The translations under genes and the position numbers were made by a program. From the NCBI RefSeq assembly GCF_000788395.1, contig NZ_CP009888.1:1012001-1076000 (forward strand): a stretch of DNA of 64,000 bases. The letters run 5' to 3'. The DNA comes from Pseudoalteromonas piratica. GTDB lineage: Bacteria; Pseudomonadota; Gammaproteobacteria; Enterobacterales; Alteromonadaceae. Positions within the stretch are counted from its first letter, which is position 1, and the number at the start of each line of letters is the position of its first letter. The notes under the pieces were generated by a model. The model saw only the letters and a list, made by a program, of their open reading frames with translations. It did no database searches and was not told the origin of the DNA. Below, one piece after another: positions 28,206 to 39,043 of this stretch.

Positions 28206-28780
28206 TGTCGACAAAAATTTACCTTGCTTCAGCTTCACCAAGGCGAAAACAATTACTCTCACAATTAGATGTGGCGTTTGAGCAATTTGCAACAGATATT
28301 GATGAAAGTCAGGTAGAAGGGGAGACTGCAGAGGCATTCGTTAGCCGTTTAGCCGAAGAAAAAGCGCTCGCTGGTGTTGAGATTGCTGAACAAGATTATC
28401 CCGTACTTGGTTCCGATACGATCGTTGTTTTAAATGGTCAAGTGTTAGGAAAACCAACAGACCAGTCAGATGCAATAGCCACGTTAACAGCACTTTCAGG
28501 TCAAACTCATCAAGTGATGACAGCTATAGCGTTTGCTAACAAAAGCAAAGTTAAATCTATGCTGGTAACAACAGAAGTTACCTTTAAGCATCTCTCCCAG
28601 CAAGAAATAAACGACTACTGTGCAACGAAAGAACCGCTTGATAAGGCCGGCAGTTATGGTATCCAAGGTGGTGCAGGGCGATTTGTTACTAACCTCAATG
28701 GTAGCTATTTTGCAGTGATGGGATTGCCACTTTATGAAACAGAAAAGTTACTTAACGAATTTATAGCGGAGGGTGTATGA
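28205..28780 (+). CDS. maf: Maf-family nucleotide pyrophosphatase (YhdE-type)
   Basis: A 191-residue house-cleaning pyrophosphatase that hydrolyses dTTP/UTP-type and modified nucleotides. It begins with the Maf signature IYLASASPRRKQLLSQL. It then shows SRLAEEKA, LGSDTIVVLNGQVLGKPTD with the catalytic Asp, the SGQTHQVMTAIA segment, and DKAGSYGIQGGAGRFV. Its position between mreD and rng is the classical place of yhdE (maf) in gammaproteobacteria. Its stop overlaps the rng ATG by 4 bp. Confidence 0.95.
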   Translation: MSTKIYLASASPRRKQLLSQLDVAFEQFATDIDESQVEGETAEAFVSRLAEEKALAGVEIAEQDYPVLGSDTIVVLNGQVLGKPTDQSDAIATLTALSGQTHQVMTAIAFANKSKVKSMLVTTEVTFKHLSQQEINDYCATKEPLDKAGSYGIQGGAGRFVTNLNGSYFAVMGLPLYETEKLLNEFIAEGV

Positions 28781-30249
28781 GTTCAGAATTATTAATTAAC
28801 GTTACACCTAGTGAAAGCCGCGTTGCACTTATTGAAAATGGTGTATTGCAAGAAATTCAAGTTGAGCGCGAAGGCAACTTAGGTATTGTTGGTAATATTT
28901 ACTTAGGTAAAGTCAGCCGTGTATTACCAGGCATGCAAGCCGCATTTGTTGATATCGGGCTAGAAAAAGCCGCGTTTTTACACGCATCAGACATTGTTAA
29001 TAGCACTTCAATTGCTGAAGGGGTTGATGATCAGCCTCTCAAGAAAGTACAAGATATTCGTGAGTTGGTTAGGCAAGGGCAATTTATTATGGTGCAAGTG
29101 GTGAAGGATCCACTCGGTACCAAGGGAGCGCGTTTAACTACTGACATTACCATTCCATCTCGTTATTTAGTTTTTATGCCTGATGCCACACATGTGGGCG
29201 TATCTCAACGTATTGAGAGTGAAGATGAACGTGAACGCTTGAAAAAAATAGTCGCGCCATTTCATGATCAAGAAGGGGGTTTTATAGTGCGCACCGCAGC
29301 AGAAGGTGCAACAGAAGCTGAGCTTGAGCATGATGCAAAGTTTCTAAAAAAACTCTGGCATAAAATTTCTAAAAAACGCAAAAAAACCCGTAAAGAATCT
29401 ATTTTACATGAAGATCTGACCTTAGCATTTAGAACGCTCAGAGATTATGTTGGTGAGGATATGGAGCGTATTCGGGTTGATTCAAAACTGACTTATCAGC
29501 AATTAACCGCGTTTACGGAAGAGTTTGTGCCAGAACTCGCTAAAGCACTTGAATATTACCCAGGTGAGCGCCCAATTTTTGATTTGTTTAGTGTTGAGCA
29601 TGAAATTCAAAAAGCATTGGTACGTAAAGTTGAGCTTAAATCAGGTGGGTATCTCATTTTTGATCAGACCGAAGCAATGACAACGGTTGATGTTAATACC
29701 GGGGCTTTTGTTGGGCATCGTAATCTCGAAGAAACTATCTTTAATACAAATATTGAAGCAACCCAAGCAATCGCAAGACAACTGCGTTTACGTAATTTGG
29801 GGGGCATTATTATTATTGATTTTATCGATATGGCCAGCCCAGAGCACAAACGCCGTGTTTTACACAGTTTAGAAACTGCCATGGCACCGGATCGTGCAAA
29901 AACGAATATAAATGGCTTTTCGGCATTAGGGCTTGTAGAAATGACGCGCAAGCGCACACGGGAAAGTTTAGAGCATATTTTGTGTGGTGAGTGTCCTGTG
30001 TGCAAAGGGCGTGGTGCTTTAAAAACAGTTGAAACTGTTTGCTATGAGATCTTACGTGAAATTGTCCGTGTTAATCGTGCATATGATGCCACTAAATTTG
30101 TTGTTTATGCCTCGCCTGCGGTCAGTGAAGCGTTGATCAATGATGAGTATCATAACCTTGCTGAACTTGAACTTTTTATTAAGAAACAAGTCAGTATTCA
30201 AACGGAAAGCTTGTATAATCAAGAGCAGTTTGATGTGGTGATGATGTAG
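28777..30249 (+). CDS. rng: Ribonuclease G
   Basis: An endoribonuclease that matures the 5' end of 16S rRNA and decays some mRNAs. The 490-residue protein has an S1 domain (about 38-128), the RNase E/G catalytic core with metal-binding aspartates in TTVDVNTGAFVG and IIIIDFIDM, and the zinc-link motif CGECPVCKGRG. Length matches E. coli RNase G (489), and there is no RNase E-type C-terminal scaffold. It overlaps maf by 4 bp and shares a base with the yhdP start. Confidence 0.97.
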   Translation: MSSELLINVTPSESRVALIENGVLQEIQVEREGNLGIVGNIYLGKVSRVLPGMQAAFVDIGLEKAAFLHASDIVNSTSIAEGVDDQPLKKVQDIRELVRQGQFIMVQVVKDPLGTKGARLTTDITIPSRYLVFMPDATHVGVSQRIESEDERERLKKIVAPFHDQEGGFIVRTAAEGATEAELEHDAKFLKKLWHKISKKRKKTRKESILHEDLTLAFRTLRDYVGEDMERIRVDSKLTYQQLTAFTEEFVPELAKALEYYPGERPIFDLFSVEHEIQKALVRKVELKSGGYLIFDQTEAMTTVDVNTGAFVGHRNLEETIFNTNIEATQAIARQLRLRNLGGIIIIDFIDMASPEHKRRVLHSLETAMAPDRAKTNINGFSALGLVEMTRKRTRESLEHILCGECPVCKGRGALKTVETVCYEILREIVRVNRAYDATKFVVYASPAVSEALINDEYHNLAELELFIKKQVSIQTESLYNQEQFDVVMM

Positions 30250-33200
30250 TGCAAAAAGTAAGGCACACCTGTTTTTGGTGTTTACGTAAAATTTGGCAAA
30301 TATTCGCGATCAGCCTAGTGCTGGTCGCTGTGCTTGTATCCTTGTTAAAATATACTCTGCCTTATGCTAATGATTATAAAGGCGAAATTGAGGCGCTTTT
30401 AACAGAGCAAGTGGGTACCGATATTGCTATTGGGTCTATTTCTGCAGGGTGGGAGCACACAGGCCCAGCGTTGGTTTTAAACCAAGTCTCATTTGGTAAA
30501 GAACAATCTTTAGCACTTGGCCTGTATGTTGAGCAGTCTCGTTTACATGTCAATGTGTGGCAATCCGTTTTGCAGCGTCGCCTTGTGTCTAATTATTTTG
30601 TGTTGTCGGGTTTAGAGGCAAAAGTTGATTTAAACCAAACAATGCCAAGTGGTTCGCAAAACCAAGACAGTGCAAACTTGATTGAAGTACTGGAAACCTT
30701 ATTTCTTGCCGAAAGCGGTCATTTTGCTGTTGAAGATAGCCAGCTATTTATTAGAACTAAGCGAAATGAAAGTCGATTAATAGCTATCGAACGAGTTACT
30801 TGGCAAAACCGCAATACGCAGCACCAAGGGGTTGGTTACATCACCTTACCTGGTATTTCAGACAATCGTTTAGAAGTTATTCTTGATCTATACGGTGCGC
30901 ATTTTGCTGAGTCATTTGGCACTTTGTTTTTAGAAAGTAAAAACCTTAATGCCAGCAGCTGGCTGAGCGATGTGCTGGCAGATAATGTAAGCCAAGTTAA
31001 AAGTGATATTAATTTTAAAGCATGGGCGCGTTTTAAAGAGTTCCAAGTTGAAAATGTACAACTAGATTGGTCACCTAGTAATATTTCTTGGCAACAAGGG
31101 AAAGAGAAAAAACGCTTTCAAATTAATGACGGCACTTTTCGTTTAAGACCCAATAATACTGCTTGGACACTGGAAACGTCAGAATTAAATATTGGGGCGA
31201 ATCAAAATCAATGGCCAGTATTTGGCGGCAAACTTGACTTCCTTGGCGAAAACCTAGTTGCCCATTGGCGTGACTTTCCACTCGCACTGTTGAGTGATAT
31301 CGCACCGTTACTGCCTTTTGAAGAAACTCATGTACTTGAACAATTAAAACTTAAAGGCACAGTGCCTGAACTTTATGTTCGTTATCACGACAGCCAGGAC
31401 TATTTTGTTCAAGGTAAGGCGCGAGGGCTTTCTTGGCAACATTTTAAGGGTGTTCCAGGTGCGCAAAACTTATCTCTAGAATTTATTGCCGATCCAACTG
31501 CCGCTAAGTTGTCTGTGCAGGGTAATGATGATTACTTAATGACAGGTGAGTTGTTTACGCGCGCAATTCCATATAAACAATTAGATATTGCGATTGATTT
31601 TATTAAGCAAGCAGAAGGTTGGCAGCTGCAAAGCGATACAATTTGGTTAGATAATGATGAGCTCTCATTTGCCGCTGAGTTTTCGCTTGATTTGTTCGAG
31701 CAAACTGAGTTGAGCTTATATGCTGAAATGCAAGGGCCAGAAACACTTAAAGCGCGTCATTATTTCCCCCGCGGTTATATGCCACAAGGTACTATTGATT
31801 ACTTAAATCGTTCCTTGCGAGGTGGTCGCATCGATCTCGCTAAAGTCTTATGGCAGGGGAAATTGAGTGATTTTCCTTATCGAGATCACAATGGCCGCTT
31901 TTTAGTCGACGCGAAAGTTGTTGATGCGACTTTTAATTTTAACCAAGCTTGGCCGGATATCACGGATCTTAATGTAGATTTAATTTTCTCTAACGAACGC
32001 ATGGATATCCTTTCACAACAAGGTGAATTAGCCGGGTTACGTTTAGGGCAAGGCGTTGTTGTCAGCATTGATGATTTATCCAATGCAAAAACCCTTAATG
32101 TGGATATTGAAACGCTTCAGCAAGCAGAAAAACTGCAACCTTTTTTTGCTGCAACACCATTAAATAATTCGGTAGGTACTGTGCTTGAAACGGTGCAAGG
32201 AAAAGGCGAAGTTTTAGGTAAAACACGTATTTTAGTGCCTCTTAGCAAGCAAGGCGAAGTCGAGGTTACTGGTGAAGTCGACTTCTCAAATACACCGGTT
32301 TATATCGCTAAACCGGGAATCCCATTTGATAATGTCACGGGGACGTTAATATTTAATAACAGTGACATCGCACTTAAAAATGCCAAAGCAACCTGGTTAG
32401 GTATGCCGTTTAACTTTAATTTGCAAGGAGAGCAGAAGGACGAAAACTATGCACTCTCACTGACTGGCGATGCACTTTGGCAAGTGAATGATATCGTCAA
32501 GCATACACAAGGTGTGATGGCGGGCTATTTAAGTGGTGTCGTACCGTTTGATATTGCATTTAACATGGAGCTTAAACCGCAAGGTTTTAATTATTCGGCA
32601 AGCGCTAACTCAAATTTAGTTGGATTTGGTACAAACTTACCTGCACCTTACTCTAAGAAAAGTGATGCAGTTTGGCCTCTTTCGTTAACAGTGCAAGGTG
32701 ATGAAATTTCGAATTTGGTCACAGCAAATATCAATCAAAAGCTGTTCTTCAATAGCATTATTGATAATCGTAAAGCAGCGGTAACAAATGCACATTTAAT
32801 CGTTGGTGAAAAAGATTTAGGCATTAATGCGTCTGGTTTTGATGTCTCTGTTCAGTTAGCTAATGCCGATATTGTTGAATGGATCCCTTTTATTGATCAT
32901 CTGATCACCACGCCGAGTGAATCAAGTAACTCAAATAAGATTTTTCCCAGTTTAAAAGAAGTTAATGCCAATATTGAATACGCTACCTTATCAGAAATCG
33001 AGTTTAATGATTTAGAGATAAACTTATCAGCACTAGCACAATCGACTCAGTTGAAAATCAATGGCAAAGAAGTGCGAGCAGAGGTGAGTATCCCGCGTGT
33101 GTTAGCGCAGCGACCGGTATTCATTGAGGCGGATTATTTAAGACTGAACTTTAAACAACAACCTGAAACTGAGGTGGGGTTAACTCCCTTAGGTAGCTTT

Positions 33201-34139
33201 GATAGTCCAAAAGACAATGAGTGGTTAATGCATTTGCCCGCAATACGTTTCAATTGTTCTGATTGTAAAGTGGATAGCTATCAACTAGATAAGATTCTTC
33301 TCGATATCGACCCCGCTGAGAATGGCTTGCTCATAAGCCAGTTGAATATTGACAAAGGCAAGCACCAATTTATTGGTGAAGGAAGTTGGCAAAAGCAAAA
33401 ATCTAACTTAACAGGCAAACTTGTAAGTAAAGATATTGGTGAACTTACTGATGAGTTTGACCTAACAAGTTCAATTAAAGAATCAAATGCTGAAATAGAT
33501 ATTGACCTAGCTTGGTATGGCACCCCTTACGAGTTTAATACTGCTTCTTTGTCAGGGGATTTAAAGTGGCGATTAGGCGATGGTTATATTACGGATATTA
33601 GCGATGGCGGAGCGCGCGTTTTTTCATTACTGAGCCTCGATTCTTTGGTGCGTAAACTAAAACTCGACTTCCGAGATGTTTTTGCAAAAGGCTTTTTCTA
33701 TAACAGTATGAAAGGCACAATGCAAATTGATAAAGGGGTCGCTTACACTAATGATGCTGAGCTTAATGGTGTTCCTGCAGATTTAACGATCAAAGGCTAT
33801 GCCGATTTAAATACCCGAAAAATAGACTACACCATGTGGATTGCCCCAGAAGTGACTTCAAGTATTCCTGTGATAGTTGCTTGGATGGTTAATCCTGTTA
33901 CAGGCTTAGCAGCACTTGCTATCGATAAAGTGCTCCATTCGGCTCGGGTTATTTCAGAGATTGAATACACAATTACCGGCACGTTTGATGAGCCAGTAGT
34001 AACTGAAAGAGGGAAGAAAAGTCGCGAAATTGAAATACCTCAACCAAAACAAGACGATTTGCCCCAAGAAAAGAAAATAATCCCGCTTACCGAGCAACAA
34101 GCACCAACAGTACAGAGCGAACGGGAGCAAGAACAATGA
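30249..34139 (+). CDS. yhdP: AsmA-like envelope protein YhdP
   Basis: A giant inner-membrane-anchored protein of the AsmA-like family. E. coli YhdP, with TamB and YdbH, is involved in phospholipid transport to the outer membrane. The 1296-residue protein has an N-terminal membrane segment (about 15-37, IWQIFAISLVLVAVLVSLL) and a very long beta-rich periplasmic body. The conserved C-terminal AsmA-like region (about 1110-1240) contains FNTASLSGDLKWRLGDGYI, GARVFSLLSLDSLVRKL and TVTERGKK-like tail sequence. The start is GTG overlapping the rng stop (TAGTG). A Glu/Gln/Pro-rich tail ends the protein. It overlaps the next gene by 4 bp. Confidence 0.93.
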   Translation: MQKVRHTCFWCLRKIWQIFAISLVLVAVLVSLLKYTLPYANDYKGEIEALLTEQVGTDIAIGSISAGWEHTGPALVLNQVSFGKEQSLALGLYVEQSRLHVNVWQSVLQRRLVSNYFVLSGLEAKVDLNQTMPSGSQNQDSANLIEVLETLFLAESGHFAVEDSQLFIRTKRNESRLIAIERVTWQNRNTQHQGVGYITLPGISDNRLEVILDLYGAHFAESFGTLFLESKNLNASSWLSDVLADNVSQVKSDINFKAWARFKEFQVENVQLDWSPSNISWQQGKEKKRFQINDGTFRLRPNNTAWTLETSELNIGANQNQWPVFGGKLDFLGENLVAHWRDFPLALLSDIAPLLPFEETHVLEQLKLKGTVPELYVRYHDSQDYFVQGKARGLSWQHFKGVPGAQNLSLEFIADPTAAKLSVQGNDDYLMTGELFTRAIPYKQLDIAIDFIKQAEGWQLQSDTIWLDNDELSFAAEFSLDLFEQTELSLYAEMQGPETLKARHYFPRGYMPQGTIDYLNRSLRGGRIDLAKVLWQGKLSDFPYRDHNGRFLVDAKVVDATFNFNQAWPDITDLNVDLIFSNERMDILSQQGELAGLRLGQGVVVSIDDLSNAKTLNVDIETLQQAEKLQPFFAATPLNNSVGTVLETVQGKGEVLGKTRILVPLSKQGEVEVTGEVDFSNTPVYIAKPGIPFDNVTGTLIFNNSDIALKNAKATWLGMPFNFNLQGEQKDENYALSLTGDALWQVNDIVKHTQGVMAGYLSGVVPFDIAFNMELKPQGFNYSASANSNLVGFGTNLPAPYSKKSDAVWPLSLTVQGDEISNLVTANINQKLFFNSIIDNRKAAVTNAHLIVGEKDLGINASGFDVSVQLANADIVEWIPFIDHLITTPSESSNSNKIFPSLKEVNANIEYATLSEIEFNDLEINLSALAQSTQLKINGKEVRAEVSIPRVLAQRPVFIEADYLRLNFKQQPETEVGLTPLGSFDSPKDNEWLMHLPAIRFNCSDCKVDSYQLDKILLDIDPAENGLLISQLNIDKGKHQFIGEGSWQKQKSNLTGKLVSKDIGELTDEFDLTSSIKESNAEIDIDLAWYGTPYEFNTASLSGDLKWRLGDGYITDISDGGARVFSLLSLDSLVRKLKLDFRDVFAKGFFYNSMKGTMQIDKGVAYTNDAELNGVPADLTIKGYADLNTRKIDYTMWIAPEVTSSIPVIVAWMVNPVTGLAALAIDKVLHSARVISEIEYTITGTFDEPVVTERGKKSREIEIPQPKQDDLPQEKKIIPLTEQQAPTVQSEREQEQ

Positions 34140-34960
34140 TTGCAGTGCTTCAATGGACGGTTAGCTCAGTTCCTGAAAAAAACCTCGATTATTTGCACCA
34201 AGAACTCATTAAACTTCGCAAACAATATAAAACAAAACAGTTACTTGTTTGCTTACCAGAAGGTTTTGCCTGTTTTGATGCAACTCCCAGTGATTTAATG
34301 GCGTTTGCACATGCCAGTGAGCCGTTTATCGCCTCGGTGCGTGCGTTAGCTAAAGAATATAATGTGTGGATTAATGCGGGCACAATTCCTATTGGTGAGG
34401 CTGATAAATATCATGCCGCATCACTTTTGATAAACTCCAATGGTGAGGTAGTTGCACGCTATAACAAAATTCATTTATTTGACGTGGATGTTGATGATAG
34501 TAAACAGAATTACCGTGAATCGAATTCAACGATAGCGGGTAAAGACCTTGTTGTGGTTGATACACCATTTGGCAAAATAGGCATGACGGTTTGCTACGAC
34601 ATGCGTTTTCCCGGATTATTTGGTGCGCTTAGCGCGCAAGGTGCGGATATTATTTTGGTGCCCTCAGCGTTTACAGTGCCAACTGGTAAAGCGCATTGGT
34701 TGCCGCTTCTTCAGGCCCGAGCAATTGAGAATCAAGTGTTTATTGTAGCGGCCGCAACGACAGGTACTCATGATCGAGGTCGTGAAACCTATGGTCATAG
34801 TGTGGTGATATCACCCTGGGGTGAAATTGAAGCGATGTTAGCAACACAGCCTGACAATATCGTATACTTACCCAATATGGATAAATTGACAGAAGTAAGG
34901 CAAAGAATGCCGCTGCTGTCTCATAACCAATTTAATTATGAGTTTAAACATGAGCAATAA
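34136..34960 (+). CDS. Carbon-nitrogen hydrolase (nitrilase superfamily, Nit1-like)
   Basis: A 274-residue amidohydrolase with the nitrilase catalytic triad visible as Glu42 (LPEGFACF), Lys111 ([11 protein letters not shown]) and Cys153 ([10 protein letters not shown]). The sequence around Cys is typical of Nit1/Nit2-like enzymes; the substrate may be deaminated glutathione or another omega-amide, but this cannot be decided here. It is translationally coupled to yhdP (ATGA) and its 3' end overlaps tldD by 23 bp, an arrangement common between yhdP and tldD in gammaproteobacteria. Confidence 0.9.
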   Translation: MIAVLQWTVSSVPEKNLDYLHQELIKLRKQYKTKQLLVCLPEGFACFDATPSDLMAFAHASEPFIASVRALAKEYNVWINAGTIPIGEADKYHAASLLINSNGEVVARYNKIHLFDVDVDDSKQNYRESNSTIAGKDLVVVDTPFGKIGMTVCYDMRFPGLFGALSAQGADIILVPSAFTVPTGKAHWLPLLQARAIENQVFIVAAATTGTHDRGRETYGHSVVISPWGEIEAMLATQPDNIVYLPNMDKLTEVRQRMPLLSHNQFNYEFKHEQ

Positions 34961-36401
34961 CGTAGAACAGCATTTATTAACGCAAAGCGGTCTTTCTCGC
35001 CAAGATTTGCTCGATAGTTTGTCTTTAATTCAAGAACACCATATTGATTATGCCGATTTGTATTTTCAGTCAAGCCACCATGAATCTTGGGTATTAGAAG
35101 ATGGTATCGTAAAAGATGGTAGCTACAACATCGAACGCGGTGTTGGTGTGCGCGCTATTTCTGGTGAGAAAACAGGTTTCTCTTACTCTGATGCTATCAA
35201 TAAAAATGCTATTACCCAGGCTGCACTTGCAGCTAGAACAGTAGCAGCTAAAAACAGTGCTGACATTACCACAAGTAAAACTCAGGTGGTGGAATTGGAT
35301 AAGCATATTATCCAACCCATCATGCCAATAAGCAGTTTAAAAGATAGCGAAAAGATTGATCTGCTTAAACAAGTAGACGCCTACATTCGTCAAATTGCAC
35401 CTAACGCATCGCAAGTAGTTTGTTCTATGGCTGCGGTTTATGAAGAAGTGTTGATTGCTGCCAGTGATGGTACATTTGCAACCGATATTCGCCCGCTTAT
35501 TCGTTTAAATACATCAGTGTTATTAGAGCAAGACGGTAAACGTGAACGCGGCAGCGCCGGTGGTGGTGCGCGTTTAGATTATGCTTATTTTTATGAACTA
35601 GTAGATGGTAAACCACGTTGGATGACGTATGCTGATGAAGCTGTGCGCCTTGCGAATGTGAATTTACGAGCGGTAGAAGCACCAGCAGGTACCATGCCTG
35701 TTGTACTTGGTGGTGGTTGGCCAGGTGTATTACTTCATGAAGCGGTTGGCCATGGCTTGGAAGGTGACTTTAATCGTAAAGGCTCATCGGCGTTTAGCGG
35801 TAAAGTAGGACAACAAGTGGCATCTAGTTTATGTACTGTTGTTGATGATGGCACGTTAGATAACCGTCGCGGTTCGCTTAATGTTGATGATGAAGGTGTG
35901 GCTGCAGGCTATAACGTACTGATTGAAAATGGTGTGCTTAAAGGTTACATGCAAGACAAGCTCAATGCGCGCTTAATGGGTGTGCCGCCTACAGGTAACG
36001 GTCGCCGCGAGTCTTATGCGCATTTACCGATGCCGCGAATGACAAACACGTATATGTTGGCTGGTGAGAGCACGCAACAAGAGATTATTGAAAGCGTTGA
36101 AGAGGGGATTTTCGCGACAAACTTTGCGGGCGGTCAAGTAGATATCACTTCCGGTAAGTTTGTTTTCTCAGCATCAGAAGCTTATTTAATTAAAGATGGC
36201 AAAGTAACACAACCAATCAAAGGAGCCACTCTTATCGGTAATGGACCAGATGTCATGCATAAAATCTCTATGGTAGGTAATGATTTGTCACTGGATAATG
36301 GGGTAGGTGTGTGTGGCAAAGATGGTCAAAGTGTACCAGTAGGCGTTGGTCAGCCTAGCCTTAAAATTGATGAGTTAACAGTAGGTGGTACAGCTGCCTA
36401 A
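34938..36401 (+). CDS. tldD: Metalloprotease TldD
   Basis: TldD and TldE (PmbA) form a heterodimeric metalloprotease that degrades unfolded peptides and matures some modified peptides such as microcin B17. The 487-residue protein has the zinc-binding HEAVGH (His267, Glu268, His272) and is close to E. coli TldD throughout ([61 protein letters not shown]). The MSLN start at 34938 matches E. coli MSLNL; an ATG at 34950 is an alternative. Its partner pmbA lies downstream at 39748, separated by two opposite-strand genes. Confidence 0.97.
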   Translation: MSLNMSNNVEQHLLTQSGLSRQDLLDSLSLIQEHHIDYADLYFQSSHHESWVLEDGIVKDGSYNIERGVGVRAISGEKTGFSYSDAINKNAITQAALAARTVAAKNSADITTSKTQVVELDKHIIQPIMPISSLKDSEKIDLLKQVDAYIRQIAPNASQVVCSMAAVYEEVLIAASDGTFATDIRPLIRLNTSVLLEQDGKRERGSAGGGARLDYAYFYELVDGKPRWMTYADEAVRLANVNLRAVEAPAGTMPVVLGGGWPGVLLHEAVGHGLEGDFNRKGSSAFSGKVGQQVASSLCTVVDDGTLDNRRGSLNVDDEGVAAGYNVLIENGVLKGYMQDKLNARLMGVPPTGNGRRESYAHLPMPRMTNTYMLAGESTQQEIIESVEEGIFATNFAGGQVDITSGKFVFSASEAYLIKDGKVTQPIKGATLIGNGPDVMHKISMVGNDLSLDNGVGVCGKDGQSVPVGVGQPSLKIDELTVGGTAA

Positions 36402-36426
36402 TTGTTATTTGGCCAGTTGCTTTGAG

Positions 36427-36461
36427 TTGGGATACTAAATCACACTAATTTAGTGTCCCAA
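36427..36461. terminator. Stem-loop between convergent tldD and the Ig-like lipoprotein gene
   Basis: TTGGGATACTAAAT (36427-36440) pairs with ATTTAGTGTCCCAA (36448-36461) over 14 bp with one T-G pair and a 7-nt loop. It lies in the 72-bp gap between two convergent genes, so a bidirectional terminator is the natural reading. Neither side has a strong U-tract. Confidence 0.5.
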
Positions 36462-36473
36462 CTATAAAAACGA

Positions 36474-39014
36474 TTAGAGTAATTCGATGGTAATCAGTCT
36501 TGAAGTAACAACATTACCAGGGCTGGTGATCTCTATTACTAAATTCGCGGTAGTACCAGGTTCACCTTCACCCAGTGTGTTTTTTAGTGAAAAGCTAATG
36601 CTCTGTCCACCAAATGTTCCCTCATTACGAGCCTGACTTATTGTAATTCTATCGCTCAGGTCTTGTTGGCTAATCGCTTTACTCGTGCCAGTCGTATTGC
36701 CTACAGTGAAACTCGTTTGTCCTACTAACTCACCTGCATCACTTGCAACCGTAACGCTTGTTCCCGAAGGCAGTGTTTGCAATGCAGTGTCAGCAAAAAA
36801 CAGTGAGTAAGTTTGGCTTGATTCACGAGCGATAGGAGTTCGGAAATCGTTAACCGAATCACGATTACTGGCAACAAGCACTTCGGTAAATTGACCCGGT
36901 GTTACTTCTTGCGTCTCATAAAATGCCCAGTTGCTTGCACCACTTGCCATAATAAGTACCAGTGACTTGCGTACATTGATTGATGCTTGGTTGGCACATA
37001 AATCACCGTTGCATTGAGGGCCATTAAACTGGCCATCAGCGTTAGCAAAAGCTTTATTGTTATCGAAATCAATAAAGGTCTCGCCTTGGTCATAATTGCC
37101 ATTCTCGTTATCATCACGCCATGCTTCTGACATATCGATAAAGCCGGACGGTAAATATTCTGTGCGACCAAAACCACTGGAAACGCTGGTATTGACAACT
37201 GCTACGCCATCTTCATTATCGAATTGATTATTACCATTGGTATCAAAAAAGGTCTCGTGACCAAGTGCTGTGGCTAAGATTGTTGATCTATGGTTGTAAA
37301 CTCTTGGTTCACTGCTTTCCCACTGGACAGAGCAAGAGCCATTAGTTGTTTGGCAGGTTGCCTCTATTTTGCCACCTTCCGTTGTAAAGTTAACAGTGGT
37401 GCCATCAGGCACAGGGTTATTAAAACTATCGGCTAACCATGCAGTGATTTGCGTTGTTACACCATTAACGTTGTGGGTTTCTGGGTTAAGTACTTGTGCA
37501 GCAAGCGACATACTATTTTGATCAGCAAGACCTGTATTCACAGACAATAAATCAGATTGGCTGATAATTTCCACGTTTTCGCCAGCGTCATTGGTTGTTG
37601 CAGCACTGGCTGTAACACGTACTGGTGTCGGTACTGTACCTGCGATAACTTTTGTACTCACTTCGCCTTGTGAGTTGGTAATCGCTGTCATTGGTGATAT
37701 TTCTAAACCGCCAACATCTGTGCTGGAACTAAAGTTTACTTCTTGTTGAGCAAGTAAATTCCCCTGCTTGCCCTTAACACGAAACGTAATGGTTGAAACT
37801 TCCTGCCTGCCAACACCACCTGTGCCTTTTAGTACAATTGAATCTGGTTCCGCTGAAACAAATTCAATCGCACCAAGTGCCTCGCCTGATAAGTTAATAT
37901 CTTGGGTTAGGATAATATTACTGCCGTTAACCGTAACACTTGCGATGATTTGGTCTTGGTTACCATTTGCACCGGCACAGCTAACGTCTTTATATGTTGA
38001 GTTTGCTTCGCCGTTTATCGTCAGTACTTGCTCATCAATGCTGGCTTTATTATTTAATACACAGTTTGAACTAAAGTTTACGGCGGTTGGTGTTGTTAGG
38101 ACTTGTTCATTTTCATCGACTAACACCAGTGATAAACCCATAGTGCCGCCAGCAGCTAAATCCACACTGCCATCACTTTGACGTGCAACGCTTAATTTGA
38201 GTTGATTGGCGACAAAGTTTCCATTGCTATCAAAATAGCCTGCTTGCACAACAGGGGTATCGATATCATCGGCACTTACAACTTGGTAGTTAATTTGTGA
38301 GCTGACACTATCGCTTTCATCTAATTGAAAGGTTGCCACTGCTGTTGCAGCACCTATTTGGCTATCACTGGCTAATGTCAGTAGCACACTTGCGTTACCG
38401 TTAGTGTCGGTGAGCCAAGAGCTGGCATTCAGCTCGCCAATTTCTGCGGTAAATTGAATGGGTTGATTGCTTAAAGGGTTATTTTGTTGATCAACTAAGT
38501 TTGCTTTTAAGGTAATGACTTCACCTTGCTTAGCACTATTAATTGCAGCATCACCAACAAAGCTTGAGAGTGATACAACAGGCAGTGTATTAGCTTGGTT
38601 GGTATCGCGCAAAAATTCAAAGCTTGCACTGTCGCTAGCCGATTGTGCTGAAGCTGTTACATCAGCAGCGCCAATGTCTGCACTGTTACTTGTTAGGAGT
38701 ACTTGTGCAATACCATCGTTATTTGTCAGCTTGCTATTTGGCGAAAGAGTACCCAAAGGTGTTTCAAAGCTGACGCTGGTGTTTGCAATGCCAGCGTCAT
38801 TTTTGGTCAAGTGAGCCTGAATACAAAAAGTTGAACCAGCAACGAGTGAAGGTGATGTGATTGCTTGGCAATTCTCATCAAGCACAGATACCGCAATTAA
38901 CGTTGGTGCATCTGGATCTGGGGGAGTAACTTCTTCATTTTTACCTGAAGAGCCATTACACGCTGCAAGTGAAGATGCAGTAAGTAAAATACTAAGGTAC
39001 CTTATTGTGCTCAT
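36474..39014 (-). CDS. Large Ig-like-domain lipoprotein of unknown function
   Basis: An 846-residue predicted lipoprotein with signal MSTIRYLSILLTASSLAAC and lipobox cysteine 19. The body is made of several bacterial Ig-like (Big-type) repeats of about 90-110 residues, recognisable by recurring patterns such as NTSVSFETPLGTLSPNSKLTN, NQPIQFTAEIGELNASSWLTD and GTTVNFTTEGGKIEATCQTTN followed by a Gly-rich T-N-x-x-G-x-A/S turn. Between about 595 and 665 there are Asp/Asn-rich loops (DTNGNNQFDNED, DDNENGNYDQGE, DFDNNKAF) that look like calcium-binding EF/dockerin-type loops. No catalytic domain is seen. A surface or outer-membrane-anchored adhesion or stalk role is possible, but I do not recognise the protein. 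It separates tldD from darP/pmbA. Confidence 0.75.
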   Translation of the reverse strand: MSTIRYLSILLTASSLAACNGSSGKNEEVTPPDPDAPTLIAVSVLDENCQAITSPSLVAGSTFCIQAHLTKNDAGIANTSVSFETPLGTLSPNSKLTNNDGIAQVLLTSNSADIGAADVTASAQSASDSASFEFLRDTNQANTLPVVSLSSFVGDAAINSAKQGEVITLKANLVDQQNNPLSNQPIQFTAEIGELNASSWLTDTNGNASVLLTLASDSQIGAATAVATFQLDESDSVSSQINYQVVSADDIDTPVVQAGYFDSNGNFVANQLKLSVARQSDGSVDLAAGGTMGLSLVLVDENEQVLTTPTAVNFSSNCVLNNKASIDEQVLTINGEANSTYKDVSCAGANGNQDQIIASVTVNGSNIILTQDINLSGEALGAIEFVSAEPDSIVLKGTGGVGRQEVSTITFRVKGKQGNLLAQQEVNFSSSTDVGGLEISPMTAITNSQGEVSTKVIAGTVPTPVRVTASAATTNDAGENVEIISQSDLLSVNTGLADQNSMSLAAQVLNPETHNVNGVTTQITAWLADSFNNPVPDGTTVNFTTEGGKIEATCQTTNGSCSVQWESSEPRVYNHRSTILATALGHETFFDTNGNNQFDNEDGVAVVNTSVSSGFGRTEYLPSGFIDMSEAWRDDNENGNYDQGETFIDFDNNKAFANADGQFNGPQCNGDLCANQASINVRKSLVLIMASGASNWAFYETQEVTPGQFTEVLVASNRDSVNDFRTPIARESSQTYSLFFADTALQTLPSGTSVTVASDAGELVGQTSFTVGNTTGTSKAISQQDLSDRITISQARNEGTFGGQSISFSLKNTLGEGEPGTTANLVIEITSPGNVVTSRLITIELL

Positions 39015-39043
39015 GCTTATCCTTAACTGTTGCTATCGGTTTT

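Noticed and set aside
36427..36461. Classical intrinsic terminator
   Set aside because: The stem is strong, but there is no U-tract on either strand; kept only as a putative terminator at lower confidence.
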